DNA of 64,000 bases, taken from contig NZ_RCIP01000001.1 in NCBI RefSeq assembly GCF_004000275.1, forward strand, positions 860,749 to 924,748, given 5' to 3'. A program made the translations under genes and the position numbers. Numbering within the stretch: position 1 is the first letter of the stretch; the number at the start of each line of letters is the position of its first letter. The stretch comes from Saccharospirillum alexandrii. GTDB lineage: Bacteria; Pseudomonadota; Gammaproteobacteria; Pseudomonadales; Natronospirillaceae. Below the pieces are notes generated by a model. That model was not told the origin of the DNA. It saw only the letters and a program-made list of their open reading frames with translations, and made no database searches. Positions 1-7,999 of the stretch are shown here, one piece after another.

Positions 1-939
1 CGAGTATCGCAACATCATCGCCACTGACAGTATTGTTGCCAGCGGGTTGGCGATGCCCTTGCCGGCGATATCCGGAGCGCTGCCGTGAATCGGCTCGTAC
101 ATGCCCTTGCCGTCAGCGTCGAGCGAAGCCGACGGTAGCATGCCAATGGAACCGGTCAGCATGGCGGCGCAATCGGACAAAATATCGCCAAACATGTTGC
201 CGGTCACCATCACATCAAACTGCTTCGGCGCCCGTACCAGCTGCATGGCGGCGTTGTCGACGTACATATGCGACAACTCCACATCCGGATATTCGGCTGA
301 CAGTTCCTTCATGATATTGCGCCACAATACCGTAACTTCAAGGACATTGGCCTTATCAACCGAGCACAGGCGCTTGCCACGCTTACGCGCTGCTTCAAAG
401 GCAACCCGACCGATGCGACGGATTTCAGTCTCGTTGTAGCGATAGGTGTTGAAGCCTTCACGCTCGCCACGATCATTGACAAACTCGCCACGCGGCTGTC
501 CGAAATAGATGCCACCGGTCAGTTCGCGCACGATCAGAATATCGAGCCCGGAGACGATTTCGGGCTTGAGCGAGCTAGCACTGGCCAGTTGCGGGTACAG
601 GATAGCCGGGCGCAGATTACCAAACAGCGCCAGTTCGGAGCGCAACCCCAGCAAGCCTTTCTCTGGGCGGACCGCCATATCAAGGCTATCCCATTGCGGG
701 CCACCCACAGCACCGAGCAGAATGGCATCGGCCGCCCGAGCCTTGGCCAGAGTGTCTTCCGGCAACGGCTTACCCGTTGCCTCAATGGCAGCACCACCGA
801 CCAGGGCATGATCGAGCGTCAGCGTCAGCCCTTCCCGCTCGGCCACCGCGTTCAGAACCCGTTCGGCCTGAGTGACAATTTCAGGCCCAATACCATCGCC
901 GGGTAAAATAAGAATGGAAGCGTTGTTGTTAGCTGTCAT
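1..939 (-). CDS. leuB: 3-isopropylmalate dehydrogenase (3' end outside window)
   Basis: LeuB oxidises and decarboxylates 3-isopropylmalate to 2-oxoisocaproate with NAD+ in cytoplasmic leucine synthesis. I translated the minus strand from the ATG at 939; it begins [20 protein letters not shown] and stays open to the window edge (313 codons of about 360 expected). The family signatures are visible: the N-terminal PGDGIGPE, the substrate-binding arginines of [10 protein letters not shown] and [10 protein letters not shown], the [10 protein letters not shown] lysine region, and DNAAMQLV then [10 protein letters not shown] with the metal-binding aspartates. A Shine-Dalgarno (AAGGAA) lies just upstream. 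It starts 9 bases after the leuD stop and is the last visible gene of leuCDB. The C-terminal ~45 residues are not in the window. Confidence 0.96.
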   Translation of the reverse strand, partial: MTANNNASILILPGDGIGPEIVTQAERVLNAVAEREGLTLTLDHALVGGAAIEATGKPLPEDTLAKARAADAILLGAVGGPQWDSLDMAVRPEKGLLGLRSELALFGNLRPAILYPQLASASSLKPEIVSGLDILIVRELTGGIYFGQPRGEFVNDRGEREGFNTYRYNETEIRRIGRVAFEAARKRGKRLCSVDKANVLEVTVLWRNIMKELSAEYPDVELSHMYVDNAAMQLVRAPKQFDVMVTGNMFGDILSDCAAMLTGSIGMLPSASLDADGKGMYEPIHGSAPDIAGKGIANPLATILSVAMMLRYS

Positions 940-948
940 GTCGTTTCC

Positions 949-1596
949 TTAACGAATGTGTCCGAATACCCAGGGGGTTTCCTGCTCGCGGCGGGTTTCA
1001 TAGGCGCGAATAGCGTCGGCATCCTGCAGCGTCAGGCCGATGTCATCGAGACCGTTGATCAAGCAGTGTTTGCGAAACGCGTTCACCTCAAAGTCAAAGG
1101 CATCGCCCTCTGGCGTAACCACCTTCTGGTTTTCAAGGTCAATGGTCAGCTTGTAGCCTTCTGTACTGGCGACCGCGTCAAACAACCGGTCGACGATGTC
1201 ATCGGCAAGCACGATGGGCAGCAGACCGTTCTTGAAGCAGTTGTTGTAAAAGATATCGGCAAAACTCGGCGCGATGATCGCTCGAAACCCATAATCCTCA
1301 AGCGCCCATGGGGCATGCTCGCGGCTTGAACCGCAGCCAAAGTTTTTGCGGGCCAGCAACACCTGGGCACCGGCATAGCGCGGCTTGTTCAGCTCGAAAT
1401 CGGGGTTCAGCGGACGTTTGCTGTTGTCCATGCCCGGCTGACCTTCATCCAGATAACGCACTTCATCGAACAAATTGGGGCCAAAGCCGCTGCGCTTGAT
1501 CGACTTCAAAAATTGCTTGGGAATGATCATGTCGGTATCGACATTGCTCCGGTCCATGGGGGCTACCAGGCCAGTCACCGTTGTAAATGGTTTCAT
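949..1596 (-). CDS. leuD: 3-isopropylmalate dehydratase small subunit
   Basis: This is the swivel-domain subunit that pairs with LeuC to isomerise 2- to 3-isopropylmalate in leucine biosynthesis. The 215-residue product starts [20 protein letters not shown] and has the family hallmarks [12 protein letters not shown] near the N-terminus and [15 protein letters not shown] in the middle, where substrate-binding residues lie. Length equals the usual 200-215. Its ATG overlaps the leuC stop by 4 bases, which implies translational coupling and equal expression of the two subunits. leuB follows 9 bases downstream. Confidence 0.97.
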   Translation of the reverse strand: MKPFTTVTGLVAPMDRSNVDTDMIIPKQFLKSIKRSGFGPNLFDEVRYLDEGQPGMDNSKRPLNPDFELNKPRYAGAQVLLARKNFGCGSSREHAPWALEDYGFRAIIAPSFADIFYNNCFKNGLLPIVLADDIVDRLFDAVASTEGYKLTIDLENQKVVTPEGDAFDFEVNAFRKHCLINGLDDIGLTLQDADAIRAYETRREQETPWVFGHIR

Positions 1597-3026
1597 GCTG
1601 CGCCCTCCTGCCAGGTGCGGATATCAACAAAGTGCCCTTTAATGGCAGCCGCAGCAGCCATGGCCGGGCTGACCAGATGGGTACGACCACCAAAGCCCTG
1701 ACGGCCCTCAAAATTGCGGTTTGAAGTCGAGGCGCAATGCTCGCCCTGCCCCAGCTTGTCGGCGTTCATCGCCAGGCACATCGAACAGCCGGGTTCACGC
1801 CACTGAAAACCAGCCGCTCTGAAAATCGCATCCAACCCTTCCGCTTCTGCCTGTTGTTTCACCAGGCCGGAGCCAGGCACAACCATCGCCTGCTTGACAC
1901 TGCTGGCAACACTGTGACCTTTCACCACGGCCGCAGCGGCCCGCAGATCTTCGATGCGTGAATTGGTGCAGGAACCAATGAACACCCGGTCGAGCCGGAT
2001 CGATTCGATTGGCTGGTCGGCCTGAAGTCCCATGTACTCCAGTGCACGCACAACGCCTTTGCGGCTGTCTTCATCGGCCACATTGCTCGGGTTCGGTACC
2101 TTGCCGCTCACACCCGCCACCATTTCCGGCGAGGTGCCCCAGGAGACCTGAGGCTCGATATCGGCCGCCTGCAGCACGACTTCTTTATCAAAGGTCGCGT
2201 CTTCATCGCTGACCAGGGTGCGCCAGTAGTCGGCAGCGCGATCCCACATCTCACCTTTGGGCGCGAAGGGGCGGCCTTTGAAATACTCGATGGTGGTTTC
2301 ATCTACCGCCACCATGCCGGCACGGGCGCCGGCCTCAATCGCCATGTTACAGACCGTCATCCGGCCTTCCATCGAAAGAGACTGCAACGCAGAGCCCGCA
2401 AACTCGATCGCATAGCCGGTACCGCCGGCGGTACCAATCTGGCCGATGATGTACAACACAACGTCTTTGGCGGTAATGCCAGGCGCCAGATCACCTTCAA
2501 CCCGAATGCGCATGTTCTTCATCTTGCGCTGAATCAGACACTGGGTTGCCAGCACGTGCTCCACTTCGGAGGTGCCAATGCCAAACGCCAGCGACCCCAT
2601 GGCCCCGTGCGTGGAAGTATGCGAATCACCACACACGATGGTCATGCCGGGCAAGGTCGCGCCCTGCTCCGGCCCAACCACATGCACAATGCCCTGATTG
2701 ATGTCGTTCATGCTGAACTCGCGAACACCAAAGGCGGTGCAGTTATCATCAAGCGTGGTCACCTGAATACGCGAGATCTCATCACGAATACCCGCGACAC
2801 CTGCCTGGCGTTCAGCCAGATCGGTAGAGACGTTATGGTCCGGTGTCGCCAGGTTGGTATCCAGCCGCCAGGGCTTGCGACCCGCCAGCCGCAAGCCTTC
2901 AAATGCCTGCGGCGAGGTCACTTCATGCAGCAGATGGCGGTCGATATAGATCAACGCCGTGCCATCTTCACGCTCGGATACTTTATGAGCATCCCATAAT
3001 TTGTCGTACAAGGTCTTGCCGGCCAT
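1593..3026 (-). CDS. leuC: 3-isopropylmalate dehydratase large subunit
   Basis: Aconitase-family catalytic subunit for the second step of leucine synthesis. The 477-residue product shows [19 protein letters not shown] near the N-terminus, [19 protein letters not shown], and the cysteines that hold the [4Fe-4S] cluster in GSCTNSR and [11 protein letters not shown]. Full length for LeuC. The ATG at 3026 has a strong Shine-Dalgarno (GGAGGGG about 6 bases upstream), so it is taken as the first gene of leuCDB. Upstream is a 359-bp region with hairpin repeat A and a dyad, then a divergent LysR gene that is the obvious candidate regulator. Confidence 0.97.
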   Translation of the reverse strand: MAGKTLYDKLWDAHKVSEREDGTALIYIDRHLLHEVTSPQAFEGLRLAGRKPWRLDTNLATPDHNVSTDLAERQAGVAGIRDEISRIQVTTLDDNCTAFGVREFSMNDINQGIVHVVGPEQGATLPGMTIVCGDSHTSTHGAMGSLAFGIGTSEVEHVLATQCLIQRKMKNMRIRVEGDLAPGITAKDVVLYIIGQIGTAGGTGYAIEFAGSALQSLSMEGRMTVCNMAIEAGARAGMVAVDETTIEYFKGRPFAPKGEMWDRAADYWRTLVSDEDATFDKEVVLQAADIEPQVSWGTSPEMVAGVSGKVPNPSNVADEDSRKGVVRALEYMGLQADQPIESIRLDRVFIGSCTNSRIEDLRAAAAVVKGHSVASSVKQAMVVPGSGLVKQQAEAEGLDAIFRAAGFQWREPGCSMCLAMNADKLGQGEHCASTSNRNFEGRQGFGGRTHLVSPAMAAAAAIKGHFVDIRTWQEGAA

Positions 3027-3099
3027 GCCGTCCCCTCCTGCGGAGTACCAGCTTCGACGCCTCCGTTTACTCCAGTTTCGGAATTCGCTCAGAAGACTA

Positions 3100-3212
3100 G
3101 CACCGGGTACCGGGTGTGTCTCTGTGGGGTAGTCCGCAGCATGGATGCTGCGGCCTAGGCTCCATGGATGGATTTACGCCGACCCCACAGAGGCATACCC
3201 GGTATCCGGTGC
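3100..3212 (+). repeat. Hairpin repeat family, copy A
   Basis: Two 31-nt arms (3100-3130 and 3182-3212) are complementary at 28 positions; the three exceptions are G.U pairs if the plus strand is read as RNA. The 51-nt loop holds a perfect small hairpin (CCGCAGCAT-GG-ATGCTGCGG, 3134-3153) and then a second CATGGA box followed by TGGATTTACGCCG. The same two-box loop occurs in copies B and C with unrelated arms. Weaker outer arms (3072-3081 with 3242-3251) extend the structure. It occupies most of the 359-bp leuC/LysR intergenic region, whose remainder is an AT-rich probable promoter area. Function unknown; similar hairpins may exist in related genomes, which I could not check. Confidence 0.85.
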
Positions 3213-3315
3213 GGACCCATGCCAGCGAGGTGAACTTAACCCCGAAACTTGTGTAACCAAAGGCCTCAACGCCTGGTGATTTTTGGTTTTTGTCACGGTA
3301 TTTGTCTGTGCTGCA

Positions 3316-3354
3316 CAGTCTATGTAGACTGATGAATAATACAAATTTATTATT
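3316..3354. promoter_or_regulatory. Candidate LysR-type operator/promoter region between leuC and the LysR gene
   Basis: A perfect 16-bp dyad (CAGTCTA-TG-TAGACTG, 3316-3331) is followed by a 7-bp inverted repeat (AATAATA, 3335-3341, with TATTATT, 3348-3354) in AT-rich DNA 32-70 bases before the LysR start. LysR-type proteins usually bind dyads in the shared region with a divergent target, so this is the best place for the regulator site. No -35/-10 pair stands out and no binding data exist; the role is inferred. Confidence 0.45.
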
Positions 3355-3385
3355 TTTATATTTTCCATAACCAACTGGAATACAT

Positions 3386-4267
3386 ATGGATCACACCAGC
3401 CTGGAAGCCTTTCTGGCCGTGGCCGAGACCGGCTCGTTCAGCCGGGCCGCCGAACGCCTGTTTCTGACTCAACCGGCTATTTCCAAGCGGGTTGCCAATC
3501 TGGAGCAATCGCTTGGGGTGCAACTGTTCGACCGGATAGGCCGGGATGTTTATCTGACGGAAAGTGGTCGTCTGCTGGTTGATCGGGCCGGTCGCATTCT
3601 GGAAGACATTCGCGACGCCCGCCTCGCCGTTAGCCAGGCCGGCAGTGATCAGGTTGGGCAGTTGAGCATTGCCAGCAGTCACCATATTGGCTTGCACTAT
3701 TTGGGGCCTCTGCTTCGATCACTGACCGATCAGTTCCCGGATGCTCATCTGGACGTCCAGTTTCTGGAATCCGAACAGACGCTGCAAGCTATTGCCCGGC
3801 GCGATCTGGAACTGGCCTTTATTACGCTTCCCACCACCCTGCCGCGTGAGTTGCGCAAAGAAACCCTGTGGACAGACAAACTTGAGTTTGTTGTCAGCCC
3901 CGATCACCCCCTGACCCAGCGCAAGGGCAAAATACGCCTGAACGAGCTGGTGCATTTCAGGGCTATTTTGCCGGATGCCCAGACCACCACCTACCGGCTG
4001 ATCGAACAGACTTTTCAGCGCCACCACCTGCCGCTGTCGCGCACCCTGGCGGTAAACTATCTGGAAACCATTCGCGCTCTGGTCGCCAGCGGCTTGGGCT
4101 GGAGCTTACTGCCACCGCGCTTGATCGATGACAGCGTAAGAGTATTGCCAGTGGAGCAGTTACAGCTAACCCGCCACCTGGGGGTGATCTGGCATCAGGG
4201 GCGAACTCTGAGCCGCGGGGCCGAAGCATTAATGGCGATTGCGCGTAACACTCCGGCCCCAGGCTAA
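3386..4267 (+). CDS. LysR-family transcriptional regulator, divergent from leuCDB
   Basis: A 293-residue DNA-binding regulator of standard LysR length. Residues 1-60 form the winged helix-turn-helix (MDHTSLEAFLAVAETGSFSR, then AAERLFLTQPAISKRVANLE), and residues ~90-290 form the periplasmic-binding-protein-like effector domain starting VGQLSIASSHHIGLHYL. Placement opposite leuCDB is known in other gammaproteobacteria and suggests it controls leucine genes or itself, but the effector cannot be told from sequence. Its last 39 bases overlap the 3' end of the convergent rhombosortase gene. Confidence 0.9.
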   Translation: MDHTSLEAFLAVAETGSFSRAAERLFLTQPAISKRVANLEQSLGVQLFDRIGRDVYLTESGRLLVDRAGRILEDIRDARLAVSQAGSDQVGQLSIASSHHIGLHYLGPLLRSLTDQFPDAHLDVQFLESEQTLQAIARRDLELAFITLPTTLPRELRKETLWTDKLEFVVSPDHPLTQRKGKIRLNELVHFRAILPDAQTTTYRLIEQTFQRHHLPLSRTLAVNYLETIRALVASGLGWSLLPPRLIDDSVRVLPVEQLQLTRHLGVIWHQGRTLSRGAEALMAIARNTPAPG

Positions 4268-4837
4268 GAGTACGGCCACCAAGCCGGCAACCAGCCCCGA
4301 CAGATGCGATTGCACGGCGATGTCACCGCGAATAAAAACCGACACCCCGCTGGCCCCGCCTGCATAAGGCCCCGACAGGTTTTCAGTGACGACTTTAGTT
4401 ACCAGAACCAGCGCTACTACCAAACGAATCAGCCCGCTGTAATGCGGGCTGCGCCATAGCCCCCAAATCAGCCAGCCATAAAGTAGGCCGGAGAGCCCGG
4501 CGTATTGACTATAGGGCCCAAATGCCAGCCAGAGACTACACAACAACCAGATCCATACAAAGGCCAGCGTATCCTGGCGCTGCCACTGGCCAGGCAGCAA
4601 CAGCGCCAATAACACCAGGCCACCCTGGTTAACCAACCAATGAGACGGGTTTAGCTGGGCTACCCAGGCCGTCAGCGGGCGCCACAGGTCTCCGCTGGCA
4701 ACGGCAAACCGATGATACTCCAGCCAGTCGGACACGCCGGCCAGAGAACCCAGCAGGCACAGTCCGGAGATCGACAGCAGTATTCTGATCGTCAAGGAGA
4801 CTGACTGCGGCCAGCCGCGCCCGGGTAAAACGGTCAT
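4229..4837 (-). CDS. rrtA: Rhombosortase-type rhomboid intramembrane protease
   Basis: A 202-residue, multi-helix membrane protein of the rhomboid superfamily. The catalytic serine motif GLSG lies at residues 114-117 (Ser116) inside a membrane segment, and the catalytic histidine is in QSHLSGLVAGL (His178) of a later segment. The small six-helix size and the HLSG motif fit rhombosortases, which process proteins with a GlyGly-CTERM tail on their way to the surface. No GlyGly-CTERM protein was seen in this window, so substrates must lie elsewhere. The gene overlaps the end of the LysR gene by 39 bases on the opposite strand. Confidence 0.78.
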   Translation of the reverse strand: MTVLPGRGWPQSVSLTIRILLSISGLCLLGSLAGVSDWLEYHRFAVASGDLWRPLTAWVAQLNPSHWLVNQGGLVLLALLLPGQWQRQDTLAFVWIWLLCSLWLAFGPYSQYAGLSGLLYGWLIWGLWRSPHYSGLIRLVVALVLVTKVVTENLSGPYAGGASGVSVFIRGDIAVQSHLSGLVAGLVAVLLAWGRSVTRNRH

Positions 4838-4904
4838 TTAAGATTCCTGTTTAGTGCTTCATCACAGCCTCAGGGTAAACCCTGGGCAGGATGCGGCAAA
4901 GTGG

Positions 4905-4933
4905 TTTTGCTGGCCGGGCGAACCCAGTACACT
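4905..4933 (+). promoter_or_regulatory. Possible sigma-70 promoter of rdgC
   Basis: TACACT (4928-4933) lies 17 bases after a weak -35-like TTTTGC (4905-4910), about 45 bases before the rdgC start. Just upstream a short palindrome CAGGGTAAACCCTG (4871-4884) sits in the rhombosortase/rdgC divergent gap. The -35 match is poor, so this is only a candidate. Confidence 0.3.
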
Positions 4934-4974
4934 GCCCCCCTTTCGATTTCGACTGCCGATGGGAAGCTGGCTTA

Positions 4975-5862
4975 ATGTGGTTTAAAAACGCACGTGTGTA
5001 TCGTTTCACCGACGCCTGGTCTGGTTCTGAAGACCAACTCAACGAAAAACTGGCTCAAACGCCCTTCACTGGCCTGACGGCCCTTCAGGAAAGCGCCTTT
5101 GGCTGGGTCGCCCCGTTCAAGGACAGCCAGATGCTGTGCGAGAAAGTCGGCGATCGCCTGTTCATCACCGCTCAGGTTCAGGAAAAAATCCTGCCGGCCA
5201 GTGTATTGAACGAACAACTGGCGGAAAAAATAGACGCCGTCGAAGAAGCCGAAGGCCGCCGCCCGGGCCGCAAGGAAAAAGAGGCTCTCAAAGAGCAGTT
5301 GCGGGCCGAGCTGCTGCCCCGGGCGTTTCACAAAACCCGCCGTACCAGCGCCTGGATCGACCTGAAGCACCAGTGGCTGGTGATCAACGCGGCCAGCGAA
5401 AAAAATGCCGATGACTTCACCGCTCACCTGCGCGAAAGCATTGGCTCGCTGCCGGTCATTCCCGTTGGCAAATCCGTCGCGGGCAGCGCCATTCTGACTG
5501 AGTGGTTCCAGCAGCCCGAACGCCGGCCAGAAGGCACCGAACTGCTGGAAGACCTCGAACTGGTCATGGCTGAGGACCCGACGATCAAGGCACGCTACCG
5601 CAACCTCGATCTGGAAGCCCCGGAAATTGGCCACTCCCTCGACAGCGGCATGCGTATCCGCCAGATGGGCATTGTGCTGAACGATAACTGCCAGGCCGTC
5701 ATCGACGACACCTTCACGCTGAAGCGCCTGAAGTTCACCGACACCCTGATCGAGCAAAGCGCCGACTCCGATGACCCGCGCACCGATGCGTTGCTGATGT
5801 CCGACGCCCTGACCGACTGGCTGGTCAAACTAGCCCCGCAATGGCGTGACACCGGTATCTGA
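4975..5862 (+). CDS. rdgC: Recombination-associated protein RdgC
   Basis: RdgC is a ring-forming double-stranded-DNA binding protein of the nucleoid that modulates RecA-dependent recombination and is needed in some replication-restart mutants. The 295-residue product (E. coli protein about 303) begins MWFKNARVYRFT, the typical RdgC N-terminus. Further family features include FGWVAPF, LPASVLNEQLAEKI, a GRRPGRKEKEALKEQ segment and the C-terminal FTDTLIEQ region. The open frame extends upstream to 4891 but those residues do not resemble RdgC, so the ATG at 4975 is chosen. It is monocistronic: hairpin repeat B follows directly. Confidence 0.95.
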   Translation: MWFKNARVYRFTDAWSGSEDQLNEKLAQTPFTGLTALQESAFGWVAPFKDSQMLCEKVGDRLFITAQVQEKILPASVLNEQLAEKIDAVEEAEGRRPGRKEKEALKEQLRAELLPRAFHKTRRTSAWIDLKHQWLVINAASEKNADDFTAHLRESIGSLPVIPVGKSVAGSAILTEWFQQPERRPEGTELLEDLELVMAEDPTIKARYRNLDLEAPEIGHSLDSGMRIRQMGIVLNDNCQAVIDDTFTLKRLKFTDTLIEQSADSDDPRTDALLMSDALTDWLVKLAPQWRDTGI

Positions 5863-5877
5863 TTCGTCTAGTGGTTC

Positions 5878-6109
5878 GCTCTCGCGTCTTGAGTCAGGAA
5901 TTCGCTGGGTAATGCGGCAGATTGCTTTCTGCTACTTCGGTGGCAAAACGGACTGTCGGGTACGTCTACTGGAGGCACGTCGTAAATACGTCCATGTAGA
6001 CTCGGAGACCACATCCATGTGGTCTAACGGCCCCCAGTAGACGCACCCAACAGTCCTTCGCTACTCATTGGCTAAATCAGCGCGAATTTCTGACTCAAGA
6101 CGCCAGAGC
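5878..6109 (-). repeat. Hairpin repeat family, copy B, with extra outer arms
   Basis: Inner arms of 26 nt (5950-5975 and 6031-6056) pair at 23 positions, and the other three are G.U pairs only if the minus strand is the RNA. The 55-nt loop, read on the minus strand, has the same two-box core as copies A and C: a small hairpin GACCACAT-GG-ATGTGGTC, then CATGGACGTATTTACGACG. Outer arms of 28 nt (5878-5905 and 6082-6109) match at 26 of 28. The element fills most of the 335-bp gap between rdgC and the next gene, and no reading frame there looks real. Confidence 0.85.
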
Positions 6110-6197
6110 TCGTTATGCCGGACGCAATCGGTGTAAAGTTAATCATATATGGATACTATGCCTAAAGATTGACCGTGCAGATTCTCAGGAGGGACTC

Positions 6198-6674
6198 ATG
6201 AAGTGGACGCTCGAATGGACTAAACACCCCCGCCTCTGGCTGGTAACCCTGTTGTGCCTGATCAGTGTCGGCGCCCTTGCGGAAAGCCAAATAGAGGTAA
6301 AAGAAACCTTCTACCGCTTAACCAAAGCAGAAGGTGACACCAATTTTAATCGTGCTGAAATCACCGAAGCCCGCCCTGGCGATCTGCTGGAGCTGGAAGT
6401 CGAGGCGGTTAATACTGGCAATCAGACACTCACGGATTTGTTGCTGGTGAATACCGTACCAACCGGTGGTGCTCAGCTCATAGAAGGCTCGTTCAAGCTG
6501 GACGGTCGCGACGGTGAGTTTCGCCTGTCACGTAATGGCAATACATTCTTCCCGGCCGGTGTCGAGATGCCCGCCAATGAGATTGGCTATATTCAGTGGC
6601 TAATCTACAGCTTGCCTGCTGGTGAACGCGCTGTGCTCAGCTATCGTTTGAGGGTGCCAAGGGCAGGTGAATAG
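6198..6674 (+). CDS. Small exported protein with a DUF11-like repeat domain
   Basis: A 158-residue protein with a signal peptide (hydrophobic segment LWLVTLLCLISVGALA, likely cut before ESQIEV). The mature part resembles a DUF11/conserved-repeat Ig-like module: RPGDLLELEVEAVNTGNQTL, LLLVNTVPTGGAQLIEGSF and VLSYRLRVP are typical of domains in surface proteins that describe between-strand contacts. It is probably periplasmic or cell-surface; function unknown. A Shine-Dalgarno (AGGAGG) precedes the ATG. The gene stands alone between hairpin repeat B and a MITE that begins only 5 bases after its stop codon, so it may be a mobile or poorly conserved islet. Confidence 0.72.
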   Translation: MKWTLEWTKHPRLWLVTLLCLISVGALAESQIEVKETFYRLTKAEGDTNFNRAEITEARPGDLLELEVEAVNTGNQTLTDLLLVNTVPTGGAQLIEGSFKLDGRDGEFRLSRNGNTFFPAGVEMPANEIGYIQWLIYSLPAGERAVLSYRLRVPRAGE

Positions 6675-6679
6675 ACCAG

Positions 6680-6971
6680 GGAGCCTCTGAACAACTCCCC
6701 CAGGGCGCTGCGCGAGCTAAAACGTTCTGGCCAAGTGGGCGGCACTCCGACGCACTTCGCAGCGCAATGGCCGTAGCCCTTGTCAAGAAGTGCAACGCCG
6801 GGGCAGGACGTTTTAGCCGCGCCCTTCGGGTGGTGCGGCATTCCGACTTTCCGAGGAACGCTGCCACCGCGTTGGACTCATTTGAAAGGTCTAGACATTC
6901 CTGCATAAGTCCGCCTTGTGGCAACGTCCCTCGGATAAGCCAGAGCCCCGGGGGAGTTATTCAGAGGCTCC
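6680..6971 (+). mobile_element. MITE copy 1 (non-autonomous IS-like element)
   Basis: A 292-bp element with terminal inverted repeats GGAGCCTCTGAACAACTCCC at the left and the complement of GGAGCCTCTGAATAACTCCC at the right. It is flanked by CCAG on the left and CTAG on the right, read as a decayed CTAG target duplication. It matches copy 2 (24909-25172) nearly base for base in the opposite orientation but has two short internal stretches that differ (about 6734-6750 and 6826-6848). It encodes no transposase; short frames inside it are not considered genes. CTAG duplications are known for part of the IS5 superfamily, so an IS5-type transposase may have moved it (inference). With hairpin C it fills the 456-bp gap 6675-7130. 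Confidence 0.88.
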
Positions 6972-7011
6972 CTAGGTTTGGCTTTATGATTCTCAAATTG
7001 GCTAGAGCTAA

Positions 7012-7123
7012 GCGACGGGCGGCATGAGTGTTTATGTGGGGGTATCTGAGGCATGGAGCCGAAGTTAAGCCTACATGGACGTATTCACGGCGCCCCCACA
7101 TAAGCACTCATGCCGCCCTTCGC
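7012..7123 (+). repeat. Hairpin repeat family, copy C
   Basis: Arms of 31 nt (7012-7042 and 7093-7123) match at 29 positions; one exception is a G.U pair on the plus strand and the other a true mismatch. The 50-nt loop carries the family core: a degenerate first box GGCATGGAGCC and then CATGGACGTATTCACGGCG. It lies 8 bases from the end of the DUF2489 gene (minus strand) and 40 bases from MITE copy 1, so it may also act as that gene's terminator. Arm sequence is unrelated to A and B. Confidence 0.85.
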
Positions 7124-7130
7124 GATTCTG

Positions 7131-7610
7131 CTATTGAACCGTTGCCCGGTTGATTTGTTGTAGGCGGGTGAAGCAGTCTTTCAGTGCGGCTTCAAATTCC
7201 GATTCTATCTTTTCGCGTTGCTGATCCTGGCGATGGCGCTCTGCCGGGGTCAGGTCTTTGCGAGCCTGGTGGGTATCGAACCCCTGCACCTGGTCGAATA
7301 CCTGATCGAGCACCTGATACGACTGACGCTCGGCTTCTGGCAATTCCAGTGAATCGAGCAGAATCTTGCAGCGAATGGTCGCCTCGGTCAGGTTCAGGTC
7401 TTCTTCAAGCACGTTGGTCGAAATGATTTCCAGGCTTTGCAACACAAACGCCCGGCGCTCTTCGGTTTTCTGATCGTAAGCGGCCTGGGCTTGCTCGCGC
7501 GCTTGGGCTTGCTGTCGAACCTGGCGCTGCAGACGCCAGGCAATGGTGGCCAGTACGGCAATGATGATGATGGCGACGAGCGCCAGGCTGTAGAGTATCC
7601 AGGAGTTCAT
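7131..7610 (-). CDS. DUF2489 family inner-membrane protein
   Basis: A 159-residue protein with one N-terminal membrane anchor (ILYSLALVAIIIIAVLATIAW, residues about 4-24), followed by a charged, helical, probably coiled-coil segment (QRQVRQQAQAREQAQAAYDQ) and a domain containing VLEEDLNLTEATIRCKILLD. This layout fits the DUF2489 family of gammaproteobacteria; no function is known. The soluble part should face the cytoplasm if the positive RLQR after the anchor sets topology. It is the last gene of a minus-strand run from smc, 92 bases after yheU, with hairpin C directly downstream. Confidence 0.75.
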   Translation of the reverse strand: MNSWILYSLALVAIIIIAVLATIAWRLQRQVRQQAQAREQAQAAYDQKTEERRAFVLQSLEIISTNVLEEDLNLTEATIRCKILLDSLELPEAERQSYQVLDQVFDQVQGFDTHQARKDLTPAERHRQDQQREKIESEFEAALKDCFTRLQQINRATVQ

Positions 7611-7702
7611 CGGAACGACCTCTGATTCGATTGGGTGATGATGAATGAAGGGCTTGCTGTAAATACGGCTGAGAGGCGGTTACAGGTCAGTTCCGGATTT
7701 TG

Positions 7703-7999
7703 TCAGGCATCGCCCGACTGATCCCTGTCGTACTCATCAGAACCGCGGCCAGTCTGGTCTTCCCAGGCCTCTTTCTGATCGCTGCGGCGGACTTCATCGC
7801 GAGGCAGGATGTTCAGCGTCTCTTCGGTCTCGCTCCACAGAATCACCAGATCGCCTTTCAACACACGGGCCCGGGCCAGCGGAATGGCGTCATCGAGACC
7901 ACCCTCGACCAGACCCCAGTCTTCGCCCTGGCGCATCAACCACTCCCGGACAATACCATCCAGCGTTTCGGGCGCCAGCTCTTCGGCGGGTATGATCAC
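7703..7999 (-). CDS. yheU: YheU family protein
   Basis: A small UPF0270/YheU protein of unknown role. The first 70 residues fit the family (MIIPAEELAPETLDGIVREW, then VLKGDLVILWSETEETLNIL, ending in PRDE). The 98-residue product is longer than the usual ~70-80 because of an acidic tail ending SDEYDRDQSGDA. The start is GTG at 7999; the next gene upstream ends at TGA sharing GTGA, so the two are translationally coupled. Confidence 0.85.
   Translation of the reverse strand: MIIPAEELAPETLDGIVREWLMRQGEDWGLVEGGLDDAIPLARARVLKGDLVILWSETEETLNILPRDEVRRSDQKEAWEDQTGRGSDEYDRDQSGDA

Noticed and set aside
1-939. leuB broken by frameshift, because no long closed frame covers it
   Set aside because: Manual translation from 939 is uninterrupted to the window edge with all LeuB motifs; it simply lacks its stop in the window.
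3100-3212. Integron attC site or REP/RAYT element
   Set aside because: Directional single-stranded folding is reminiscent of both, but no attC R/L boxes (GTTRRRY), no GTAG-type REP foot and no integrase or RAYT gene are visible. Kept as an unnamed hairpin family.
6767-7027. Short reading frames shared by both MITE copies (also 24739-25098, minus strand)
   Set aside because: The peptide MAVALVKKCNAGAGRF recurs only because the DNA repeats. There is no ribosome site and the frames change length between copies; the DNA ends and target duplications explain the similarity.
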